Assembly: GCA_024663395.1 (NCBI GenBank)
Contig: JANFAH010000012.1
Coordinates: 248,001 to 312,000, forward strand
From: Pisolithus tinctorius
Lineage: Eukaryota; Basidiomycota; Agaricomycetes; Boletales; Pisolithaceae
Direction of reading: 5' to 3'
Length of the DNA: 64,000 nucleotides
The translations under genes were made by a program, and so were the position numbers. The notes under the pieces are model-generated. The model was not told the origin of the DNA. It saw only the letters and a program-made list of their open reading frames with translations, and searched no databases. Below, in pieces: positions 54,916 to 64,000 of the stretch. How positions within the stretch are numbered: position 1 is the first letter of the stretch; each line of letters begins with the position of its first letter.

Positions 54916-55268
54916 TTACAGCTGTTTGCAAAAGTTCATGGAAAATGCATCAACCAGTTTCATCCCAGGTGGGCAGGACCCCTGGAACCACCTAGTAGCT
55001 TACTAGACTAGACAACCTAGTATGTGTACTACTGGTATGTATGACTAATTTCAGATCATTGAAGAGTGTTTTTCATGGCATGGAAAGATATGTTGACAGT
55101 AGTAAGGTGCAAGGAGACAGGTACACAATGCAAGGTATGTACATACACATTCATTGGACAGTGGCTAGGTTACTTAGTCCAGTAAACTACTAGGTAGCCC
55201 CAGGGGTCCTGCCCACCTGGAATGAAACTGGTGATGCATTTTCCATGAACTTTTGCAAACAGCTGTAA
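54916..55268. mobile_element. MITE-like element with about 80-90-bp terminal inverted repeats
   Basis: The left arm starts TTACAGCTGTTTGCAAAAG and runs through CATGGAAAATGCATC and GGTGGGCAGGACCCCTGG (54916 to about 55000). The right arm (about 55190-55268) is its reverse complement with one or two indels. The 353-bp unit has no coding capacity. No convincing target duplication (right flank TATAG, left flank ACCTG). It lies in the 1-kb boundary between TEs and host genes. Confidence 0.8.
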
Positions 55269-55563
55269 TATAGAACAACAACAGTCTCATTGTGAGACAT
55301 GCTACAACCTTCATGAACAACACAAACATTGTATAGGTATGAAACATTGAGGACACAAAAGATACAACTGGGTGCAAAAAGGTTATATGCACAAACAACA
55401 ACAATGATAAGTTTACAAGGACAAGAGCGGAAGCTTGTTCTCACGGCTCGAAACGGACGCGTCGGGACGTACTATGCACAACTTGCTAAATCTAACATAG
55501 GGAACCGCGGGGACTCGGATAAATGATTTAACGAGTGAAGCAACGAAGAATCACACGGGACTT

Positions 55564-57837
55564 CTATGGCTCCGCGGCTGCACTCCGGCGAGCCTCCTTC
55601 CCGGCTCCGTCCCCAGGGCCAATGTCCTCCTCACTCTCCGACTCTGGCTGGTAAAGCTCCTCTGGTGTCGGGTTTTGGAGCAATATGAACTTCTTGATAC
55701 CATACGGGATTTGTCTGAGCCCATACGCAGCATGGACACGGGCGGGAACTGAGAACACCTGATCTAATTCCTCGAGCGTCCTCCCCTTCGTCTCGCGTAC
55801 GAAGAGGAGGATGAGGAACCAAAGAATCATGCACCACGCCGCGTACCATCCGAATGCACCCTGGGGCTTGAACGCAAGTACCAGAGAGGGCCATGTGATG
55901 GACAAAACAAAGTTCCAGAACCAAGTCGTCGCGGTCGCGAAGGACATGCCAATGTCACGGATGTAGAGTGGGAATACTTCAGCTGAATAAGTGAATGGGA
56001 CAGGCCCTTCGCCAGGTGAGTAGGTGATGGCGAAAAGATCTGGAAGAATGTAAGCGACAGTTGTCCTGAGCAAAACAAGTAGTTCATATACAGATGCCAA
56101 TCGCCACCCCAACGATTCGTCCTTCCCTGAAGGTATCCCAGAAAGAGAAGCCAGTTATCAGGAGACAAATAGCCATACACGGGAAGGTGAACAAGAGCAA
56201 ATTACGACGCCCGAACGTGTCGATCTGGGGTGGGTGAATTACAGTTCAGACACCGTAGAAAGAAAAGACATACGGTGAAGACTGCTGGAAGCGCGAATAA
56301 CCAGTTCAAAACTCCGAAACCAACCGTTGCTGCAAGAGCAGAAGTATCCGAGAAACCAGACTGGGAGAAGATGTTCGACGAGTAGTACGCTGCGAGAGCA
56401 ATCAGACCACGATATGCCTCTAGGCAAGAAGGTAAACTAACCGATCACGTTTAACCCACAGAACTGTTGGCCAAACATGACAATCCAGCTTGCGAGCGCT
56501 GCATTCCTGTTGCGGGGAATAGTAAACATCTCCACGACACGGTTTCTACCCTTCTTCATCTCGTTCTCTGCTTCGAGCAGGATATGGATATAGTACAGGT
56601 CGCGGGCAGCTTGAACACGTGAAAAACGCAAGCGACACAACTCATTGAAGGCTTCCTCGTATCGACCCTTGCCAATTAACCAACGAGGAGATTCGGGTGC
56701 GTATAAGACTTGTAAGCAAACGATCAAACCCGGGATACCCGCAGAGGCGAGCATCAACCGCCAGTTGAGGCCCCTGATACCTCCTGAGTCGGGAATGAAG
56801 TAGAATGCTAGATCAATGACGTCGCCGAGTCCGATGCCAAATGCTGTCCACATTTGCCACATCATGACAAGTGCACCACGGATTGGAGCTGGCGCACATT
56901 CAGCGGCATAGACGGGGACGGTCGCAGATTTGGGACCGATGCCGAAACCGAGGAAGAACCTCGCGATGAAAAGATGCCACCAGGTATTTGTCAATGCTGA
57001 CCATATACAAGTGAGAAACGAGATTAAGCAAGTAACAAAAATCGTTTTTTTTCCGCCCAAGCCATTGATTCAAGGGATGGGTAAGCCAACATGACAAGGT
57101 TGCGCAGCAACTAGTGTGCGTGAATCAGTGATGGCAAGGAAGATGATTGGACGCTAATGATAACCTACAGATACGGCGCAGAGTTGACGACGCCGAGTAA
57201 CCAACTGCCACGAGCTGATACGTATGATGAGAGTGGTGTAAGCAGACATATAGAAGAAAAGTACACACAGGTCGTGGTATCCATTCCAAATTGTGACGGA
57301 TAAAAAAGTTGGGCCCCGTTGATGACAGCCTCATCCATGCCTTGTACTGCGGCAGCCAAGGAAGACATGACGACCATCTATGTGAGTATGGGAGAACGCG
57401 CGTCAAAGGTATACTCCATGTGTGAAAGTCGAAATGTGGAGTACACACGTAGTAGAGGGTCCCTGTTTGTCTCCATTTGTGGGTAACCTCATCCTCCAGA
57501 AACTTCTTATCTTCGTCTGTAAACATGTCGTACTGCTTGTAGGCTGGCAGGGGTTTGAGACAGACTGAGGGACAAAATTCAAGTCACACTGACCATCCGC
57601 ATTTTGTGCTACAAGGGCCCCCTTTTTCAGTTCAGGAAGCAGATGTGGAAGGCCCCTCTCCTGAGCGAATATCTCAACCTCGTTCATGAGAATTTCATTA
57701 GGAATGCCTCGTAGTGGATTGGCCAACTTGGCATCGACGTTGCTGTACTTATCGGGTGAAAAGGTGGAGGACGAACGAGGAGTGAACGACGCACGAAACA
57801 ACCCTAGTCTTTGCGTCCAGGTGGGGATGGTGCTCAT
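55564..57837 (-). CDS. MFS sugar/polyol-type transporter
   Basis: Plasma-membrane major facilitator, sugar porter family. First exons: 57837-57594 (MSTIPTWTQRLGLF), 57543-57449 (MFTDEDKKFLEDEV) and from 57377 (AAAVQGMDEAVINGAQLFY, loop after TM1). Later exons include 57060-56437 (RFFLGFGIGPKSATVPVYAAE; ESPRWLIGKGRYEEAF in the central loop; FGQQFCGLNVIG in TM7) and the last at about 56070-55564 (GEGPVPFTYSAEVFPL, ETKGRTLEELDQVF after TM12). The PESPRWL and ETKGRTLEE signatures are diagnostic of sugar porters. The soluble cytoplasmic N-terminus is about 130 residues. At least six introns of about 50-70 bp. Substrate cannot be read; the GMDExVINGAQLFY type occurs in fungal sugar or polyol transporters. 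CpG-normal codons, no lesion seen: a living host gene. Confidence 0.9.
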
Positions 57838-60800
57838 GGCGAGGCTTCGACTCCTGCACGCTATCCGACATGGTGAGACCGAAGTACAAGGGGGAGAAAC
57901 TTATCGTATCTCAGACAAAATGTGTCTTTATGCGAGAGGCAAGTCTAAAATAGCCATTAGCACCACAGTTTGGAGCGGGCATCATTCTTTTAGCCGACAT
58001 GTTTCTGATCGATGGAGAATTTCATCGGCCAGAACGGTACCCGTACCCACCCCATCGCAGTGTACTTGCAACCGACGGATTGGAGAGTCCCCCCGAGTGC
58101 ATCGCATCGATGGCTTCATGCTGTGGGGATGACAACATGCTCGTCGTTCAAGACGGCGCGCACGTTACATCATTAATGCATACGTACATGACAAAAGCCT
58201 CAACTTACTTGGCTAGCAGCTACCCCGCCTTTCCCCACGGCTATTCTACCATGCCGACGATTTCGAGGGTGGGGATTTGGGTTAACAGGAACACTCCTGA
58301 TGACCCAGCATCAAGAACTCTCCACCCCATCACACCATCGCTATCACCCCAATTTTTGACACGGTAAATCCGGCGACACAGCATGCATGTGCACTTGACA
58401 ATACTCCGTGATCGCAGCGGCGGCGGCGACTTCTTATCGATGATAATGCAACGCAGAACTTCCCTCTTTCTCTGCTAGTTGAGGCTGTGGTCCAAATTCC
58501 TCCACAAATATCAGTCAGCGAACCACAGCATTCATGGTTACCCGAAACATAATTTACCACTAATCCTCTCGCATGTTCTCCCGCAGTCCCCTGTGTCGTG
58601 ATCAGTCATGTCATAAACGCTCCAACTCTGTCGTTCCTGGCATCAATTCCGACTTTTTGGACATCACTGAGTGCGCGGAACTGAAACGGGGAAAGCAATG
58701 GCATTGATGTGAGATGTATATAAAAAACAATGCAGGTGATGTACGAGAGAGCATAGCTCAGGGGGAGAGATTGGGGGAAGCGCGAAGCGCTTACCAGCCC
58801 CGAACGGCAGCGAGATCCTGCTCATTGAGCGTGAGCTGCGAGGGCGGGTGGGGACGCCCAGCAGGGGAGACATGCCAGCAGGATGAGCTGACGCGCTAGG
58901 GACCGCAGAGTGTGAGACTGCGAGACGCCGAGAACGGAGTTTGAGGAAAGGGGAGTGACGGGTGGGTGCGATGAGGAGGAACGGCGCACGAGGCGGCAGC
59001 ATGGAAGAAAAAGGAAAGTGCTGCTTACTTACGTTCGTCCGAAGACTAAACTCTGTTTCTACGTCAGCGTCACACACCCCTTACAGACTATTGTTGCTCT
59101 AATAGTAGGTTGTTGCAATGCCCAGCCAATCAGCATCAGCTATCCGAACTTGGGAGCCACGTACTCAGAACGATTTTTCCCGATGCGTGAACGGGTTCTT
59201 TTGGGCTACAACTTGAGAACAGAACGAAACCACCGAATATATTGGGGTTATCATAACCCCCGACGTTCAAGAGCGACGCTCGGAGTCGCACAATGCTGCG
59301 AACGAGGCTGCGACTGAAGGAATGCTGGAAGCCACGGTCAGCTGCTCTGTCGAAAGGCGGTGATGCGCCCGCATCAATCTGAGCTACAAGCTCCCAGTCC
59401 AGCGCGCTTTCAACTGCCCAAGATGCCGAGGACCCGTTTAAGAGCGTCAGCATCCGTACCAGCTCCGCGTGCGACTCTAGTACATGGTAACGTGTATGCC
59501 TATGTAAGCCTCGCGTAGTGATTCGCTCAGCAGCAGGTCAGTTTTCTCGTTACCGAGACACAATACGATAATGGTGGCGGCACGTCAGGTGACGAGCCAT
59601 CCAATAGGCACGGACCGCTATGTGCGGATAATGTCAGCATCATGTACACGACGAACTCCGTGTGGCTCGCCCTCCCATACGCCTTCGGTCTCGTGCAAGA
59701 CTGACTGGCGTATATGCCTACACAGATCAGACGACGATCCCAGTGTGCGTTGCAACTGGCTAAGCTGACTTGGGCGGTCAGGTGAGAGTGCTTCCCATCT
59801 CAATGTAGCGTGTTTCGTTGCGAATTATATTTAGTCGTATGGAATGACCTGCAGGTCGCTTTCATATAACGCAGGAAGATGAAGTCTTCCGCATCACACT
59901 AGTTCCGTGCGTTACGGATACTGTGGACGGTTAAGGTATTCGTCATCTGCGAAAGCTAAACATCAAGTTAGCCAGCCAACTTGACGCTTTGCGTTTACCC
60001 AGTGAAGTAACAGTGTACCGAGCTCTTAAACAATTCAAAAACCTGGCCAATGTGTAAGGTTTAATTCGACCGTTTTACAGATGGTCGTTGCCGCACGAGT
60101 CACAAATGGCGACACCCAGTATCCTGTCGGAAGTCTAAAAGGTTGTCATCGGCGAAAGTACTTGCCCAGGCGAAATAACGCCCGCACAACAGGGCGCAAA
60201 ATTTGTCGCTGTAACAATAATCACACCAATGGCGTACTTCGTGCTGTTTTTCGAGCCTGTTATGACGCCGACGCCCTCAAAGTATTAGCATATCATTTCG
60301 CAGGCCCCCATCACATTAATGGTGACTATGTCTGAGCAAGGCGTACCGTTAACTGGATTGTACTGGCCGACGCCCGGGCACGCGGAAGTACTTGACAAAA
60401 GATATCGTCAGTTCGTGGTGTGATGACATCACTTGAATCTTGTTTCCCTGTCACCGGACATTCCCGTTATGGTACCTTCCGAACTGGATAAGGCTGCTCC
60501 GAGCGCACATCCGCCCCGGCTAACCCCAAGGTGACGCATGTGGGGTACGGCGTAAAAATAAAATAAAATTGAAATATAAATATAAAATAAGGAAAAAATG
60601 TTTAAGCACCTCTTGTGCGCCCGGTACCAGCCGGTACTCCATTCCTTCTGCCCTTTCCCTACGATTCCTTTCGGTGGTCGACCATAAAGAGCTTGCGTAT
60701 TGTCGTTCATTCAATATCTCCCGCGTGATAGTTTCTTCAAGAGCATCGCTATTATGTGTCACCACGAAATGTACGGTGTTTTCTTGATATTCCTCAGGGT

Positions 60801-61512
60801 ATAGTGTTGACGCGGTTTCTACTGCGGACAGTGTCGGGGACTACCATAGGGGCTGTGGAGTACGTTTCGATACGTGTCCAAAGAGTCCAAACTAATTGCC
60901 GAAACCATAGCATTTTCACGGGCGCTACTTTACGGGTGACGTGATGGACTGTAACTCTCCAAGATGCAAGACGAGCAAGTCTCACATGCATAAGACAGCC
61001 ATCAACTGTGGCTGCCCCTCTGTAGGTCGCGTCCATGACTCCATGATCATTCAGCTTGTTCACATTTCTTCCTGGGATCGGCAGGTAGTCACAGAAAACA
61101 GAAGAGTACAAAATTTATACCAAACAAAGCATCCTGATTGCCAGCCGCCGCCGCGGTGACTTGGAGCTCTATGCAGGCAGGTACTCGTCGAGGGAGATGA
61201 ATGGCGAGTTAGCCGTGCGCTTCCTCCCACCGCTATCGGGATCTCCAGAGCGGGGCTCTCAATTTATACGTAATTTATGATCACCACACATGTAGCTTCT
61301 GGTTGCTCAGGATACACTTGCCTATGTAAGATCATGACACCATCACTGTAGTTTGTATATCGGATGTAAATCGATTGCTACATGCACTGCACAACCCATC
61401 GAGAATCATGAAGGCGATCGTAACACGCTCTTCAGAAGGCGTGCGGGCGGGTAGCAGTATTCACGGGCTGCATGACACACGAGTCGGCGTTTCATCAGAT
61501 TTGTGGACTCCA
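57838..61512. other. Host intergenic region, 3.7 kb
   Basis: CpG-normal sequence, unlike the repeats to the left. It contains the MFS promoter side (57838 onward). A possible minus-strand exon begins at 58998 (MLPPRAPFLLIAPTRHSPFL, Arg-rich, mitochondrial-presequence-like) with a GTAAGC donor near 58796. A good acceptor, CCCCGTTTCAG, lies near 58685, but phases do not join, so I leave it unassigned. The A/T-rich patch 60553-60600 has no ORF. No tRNA or repeat recognised. Confidence 0.4.
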
Positions 61513-62225
61513 TCAAGAAGTGTGAATACATACTGGTGGCCCTGATCTTGCCGCAGACGGGCGCACAGAAGTCTGGGTAAGTGAGGGCGAAGACGGCACC
61601 CGAGACGTCCTCGGACCTAGCTCGACATTCAAGTATCGGGAGAAGAATTCATCCAACCATCGGAAGAACTCCTCTTTATCATCCGCACTGAGATTCGTCC
61701 AATCTATTCTATCCATTGTGTTGTCGACATAGCTGTTCGTTCGTTTGTGACTTGGTGGATAACCGCTGGAGAATCGTTTTGGTGGCGGTGGGAGTTTAGA
61801 TGCTTCGGATGACGTGGGGGAAGATATATCTGGGCCGGAGATGCGAGATACGACAGGAGAGGGATTAGGGGCTACATCTCACGGCGAGATGGTACCAGGA
61901 CGTGAGCTCCGTGATGGTGCGGGGGGCGGTTCGTCCGTGTTAACTACTCTACGACCCTGAGAACCTGTGGGCCGTGGTGGAGGCGGCGGTGGCGGAGAGG
62001 AAGTGGAGGAACGTGGTGTTCCACGCTTCCAGTTCGGGTCCCAGGTGGTCTTAGAAGAAGATATACTCGAGTATCTGTCTTTAGTGTTTACGACTTTAGC
62101 TACTCCGGCATCCTTGGCCTTTTCTGCCTTTGCTTTGAGCTCTGCAACTGCGAGATCGCCCAAACAGCAAGTGCCGTGAGGATAACTGGACGACGGCAGG
62201 CGGTAAGCTACTCACAGTTGACCAT
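61513..62225 (-). CDS. Conserved fungal proline-rich protein (MVNFAELK family), function unknown
   Basis: The start is ATG 62225. Exon 1 is only ATG GTC AAC T, then a 68-bp intron (62215-62148, GTGAGT to CGCAG), giving MVNFAELKAKAEKAKD. I chose this because the next exon has no ATG of its own. Then come VNTKDRYSSISSSKTTWDPN, a polyproline run (SPPPPPPPRP, a possible SH3 ligand), and near the C-terminus IDWTNLSADDKEEFFRWLDE, a small conserved helix. An in-frame TGA at 61879-61881 separates the two halves. Either a 117-bp intron (GTGAGA at 61882 to TTCTCCAG) removes it and keeps phase, or it is a nonsense allele. I recognise the start and end motifs from other basidiomycetes but know no assigned function. 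Confidence 0.65.
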
Positions 62226-62535
62226 CTTATCAGAGGAGTTGGACCTGTCCCAGCACACTATTAGTGTGCTACATGACTGTTAGAGTGAATCAAACTGACC
62301 GCTGTAGACTTATCGACAAGAAACGGCTGGCGGGTCAGCTGTACTCGTAGCTTGGGCAAGCGACTCATATGAAATTGCACAGCCTGATACCGTGCACAGT
62401 ACGCAGTCGACACTGAATGCATTGAAAGGTCCAAGGATAAAAATTGCGGATAATGTACAAGGTGTAAAAATATCCATGATGTACGATACACGTATGGGGG
62501 GATGACAATGTCTAGTGGTAAGACGGAATCAGGAG

Positions 62536-63200
62536 TTAATGACGCCTCGACGCTACTACCACAGCGACGATGATAAGGACCATACAGACAAAGAAAGAAA
62601 GAAGTGCCCATAGACAACGTTTTGCCCATTTCATTTCCGTCTGCCGCAAATTCGACAGTATTTTCTCTTTTTCCTCTTCCGTTTTGCCTTGCTCCCAATC
62701 GTGGGAGACGCGCATGGGCGCAAACATAAAATACACTCCTATAGCCCAAAATAGCGGGAAGACTGTAGAGAAAGGGAGATTGTAAGCATACGAAGGAGGT
62801 CAAGCTATGTAGGATACTCACAGAATCCATATTTGAACAGTTGCCGAGCGACGGTGTCTGGCTCAGATGAAGACGGTGTATAGGCGGGCAGCTTCTCGCC
62901 ATCCCAATCAGGAGAATATGGCGGAGGTGAGCGATGTTGCCGCGGCTGCCTTTGATGTTGTTGTTGGGCACGCACGCGTTGTCCGCGACCGCCAAAGAAA
63001 TCCGTCAGCGCATCATCCCGGGATTGTCTTCTCGGGTGGGAAGCAGTTGGAGCAGGGCACGCGGGGAGGATGGGTAAGGTTGAAGACGCTCCGGAGTTTA
63101 CGGAGTGGGATGTAGTCGTCTCGGATTCCCTAGATATTTGTACACAGAGCTGAACACCGTGCTGGACGGACTGCGATGTAGATGCTCTCGGGGCTGGCAT
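62536..63200 (-). CDS. Small two-pass membrane protein with PPxY motifs
   Basis: 201 residues. Exon 1 63200-62822 (MPAPRASTSQSVQHGVQL), intron 62821-62763 (59 bp, GTGAGT to CTACAG), exon 2 62762-62536. The cytosolic-type N-terminus is S/Q/R-rich with HRSPPPYSPDWDGEKLPAYT, that is a PPPY and an LPAY motif that could bind WW domains of Rsp5-type ubiquitin ligases. TM1 is FFPLFWAIGVYFMF. The loop DWEQGKTEEEKEKILSNLR is followed by TEMKWAKRC and TM2 (ALLSFFVCMVLIIVAVVVA). The loop and TM order match a widespread uncharacterised Dikarya protein family. A role as ligase adaptor or membrane regulator is inference. Confidence 0.8.
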
Positions 63201-64000
63201 GATCAGGGAATGGCAGTGAGACGTTGAAAGACTTGTGAAATGGAAACTGCCAATAAATACGCACCGATCCATCCGCTCACGAATCCAGTCGTTCAAAGAC
63301 AAAAAGCAAGTCCAGGCGTTCACGTCAACTCAATGAATAGCAATTGCCTGATCTGGCTATTCGACCCCTAACTAATCCACATATAGAAATCCAATGACAG
63401 GTGTTACTGATTCCGTCCCACAGCGACAACAATAAGAATGTCTCAGAACGCAATGGTGCGAAAAGTACGTCGAATGACAGCGACGAAAGACAATTAGCAG
63501 CTCCCTATTGTTTGAACGGACTTTACAGGCCGAGCACGCGAATATGTCGTCCGCAATAATAAACCCTGGATGATAAGCCTGCCCGACGAGTGAGTGATCG
63601 CACTGATCCCGCGGGCCAAATCTGACTTCTTCCATGAATGATGACAGTCGGTGCCCATTACAAAGGAAATGTGCACATAAAGCAAGTCACAAAGTATTAC
63701 GGACATCACTTTAAACGTTGAAAGGCGGTAAACGTGCTGTTCTGCCTTGGAAGCTCCGGAACGTTCTCCAGCCACAGGCTAGATGCAGATAAGAAAGGGC
63801 CGCTTTCCACGGGGGTTGATGCCAAGGTTATCCTGGGTTCCTGTTAAACACGTTGCGATGGCATCGTCCTTGGTTCACTGTGCACCACCCCCCCGCGGAG
63901 ATTGCAGGTACGACCCTACCCCATGTCGGCCTCGCGAACCTTGTCGCCGCCTAACATTCTATCACAGGGCTTCCTGGAGCTCTCGGAAGTGAATAAACGG
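63201..64000. other. Right-edge intergenic DNA
   Basis: Upstream side of the minus-strand membrane-protein gene. Short unconvincing ORFs only. Composition is that of host DNA. Confidence 0.4.

Noticed and set aside
58664..59077. A 137-codon minus-strand ORF, possible mitochondrial protein
   Set aside because: The Arg-rich start is suggestive, but the only good donor and acceptor do not keep phase and no domain is visible. Kept as intergenic.
1..64000. CRISPR arrays, bacterial operons, rRNA or tRNA genes
   Set aside because: No regular spacer array and no tRNA or rRNA signature was seen. Intron structure and elements are eukaryotic. I could not run a tRNA scan.

Overview
This window looks like an Agaricomycete (basidiomycete) nuclear chromosome. 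The evidence is short introns of about 50-70 bp with GTRAGT-type donors, Ty3/gypsy chromoviruses, a Tad-like LINE, and a Plavaka (CACTA-like) transposase, a family typical of basidiomycetes. Positions 1 to about 55.3 kb are almost wholly transposable elements (TEs). Positions 55.4-64 kb are host genes: an MFS sugar/polyol-type transporter, a proline-rich conserved protein, and a small two-pass membrane protein with PPxY motifs, all on the minus strand.

Layout of the TE part. A decayed LINE (minus) runs from the left edge to about 5.6 kb, split by a 902-bp solo LTR with a CCCAC duplication. An Erg26-like sterol dehydrogenase pseudogene (6.76-7.46 kb) follows. Then comes a nested pile: family F gypsy (minus, 7.46-11.99 kb) is cut by a family-1 element (11.99 kb onward). 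Family-1 sequence holds a complete family-B gypsy (14852-24387, TSD GTGGA). B holds a family-F solo LTR (15479-18159), which holds a further solo LTR (16922-17747, TSD GTGGC). Next is a complete CGGAG-rich gypsy (24519-40207, minus, TSD GCCAA) split by a younger, complete CCGG-rich gypsy (30216-37873, plus, TSD AAATG, LTRs differing at about three of 575 sites). Positions 40.2-47 kb hold LTRs and truncated relatives of these families in both orientations. Positions 47-54.5 kb hold a decayed Plavaka transposon with a second gene and a subterminal repeat array, followed by a 353-bp inverted-repeat element.

Five LTR families share one design: a TATA-like box, then 32-35 nt downstream a 10-11 nt word whose exact reverse complement lies two bases inside the 5' LTR boundary. 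This is the Tf1/sushi self-priming arrangement. The CGGAG and CCGG families also have a -1 slippery heptamer directly before the gag stop. Both carry a spliced gene antisense to gag-pol, encoding a charged coiled coil, a Zn2Cys6-like cluster and an acidic tail. Both are saturated on the sense strand with a family-specific CGG-containing word (CTCCG or CCGGT). I propose that the antisense gene and the dispersed word form an element-specific recognition system, similar in logic to VANC proteins and their motifs in Arabidopsis VANDAL elements. That link is inference.

Nearly all nonsense codons in the older elements are TGA where relatives have arginine (CGA), often with no frameshifts. This is the pattern expected from CpG deamination of methylated repeats.
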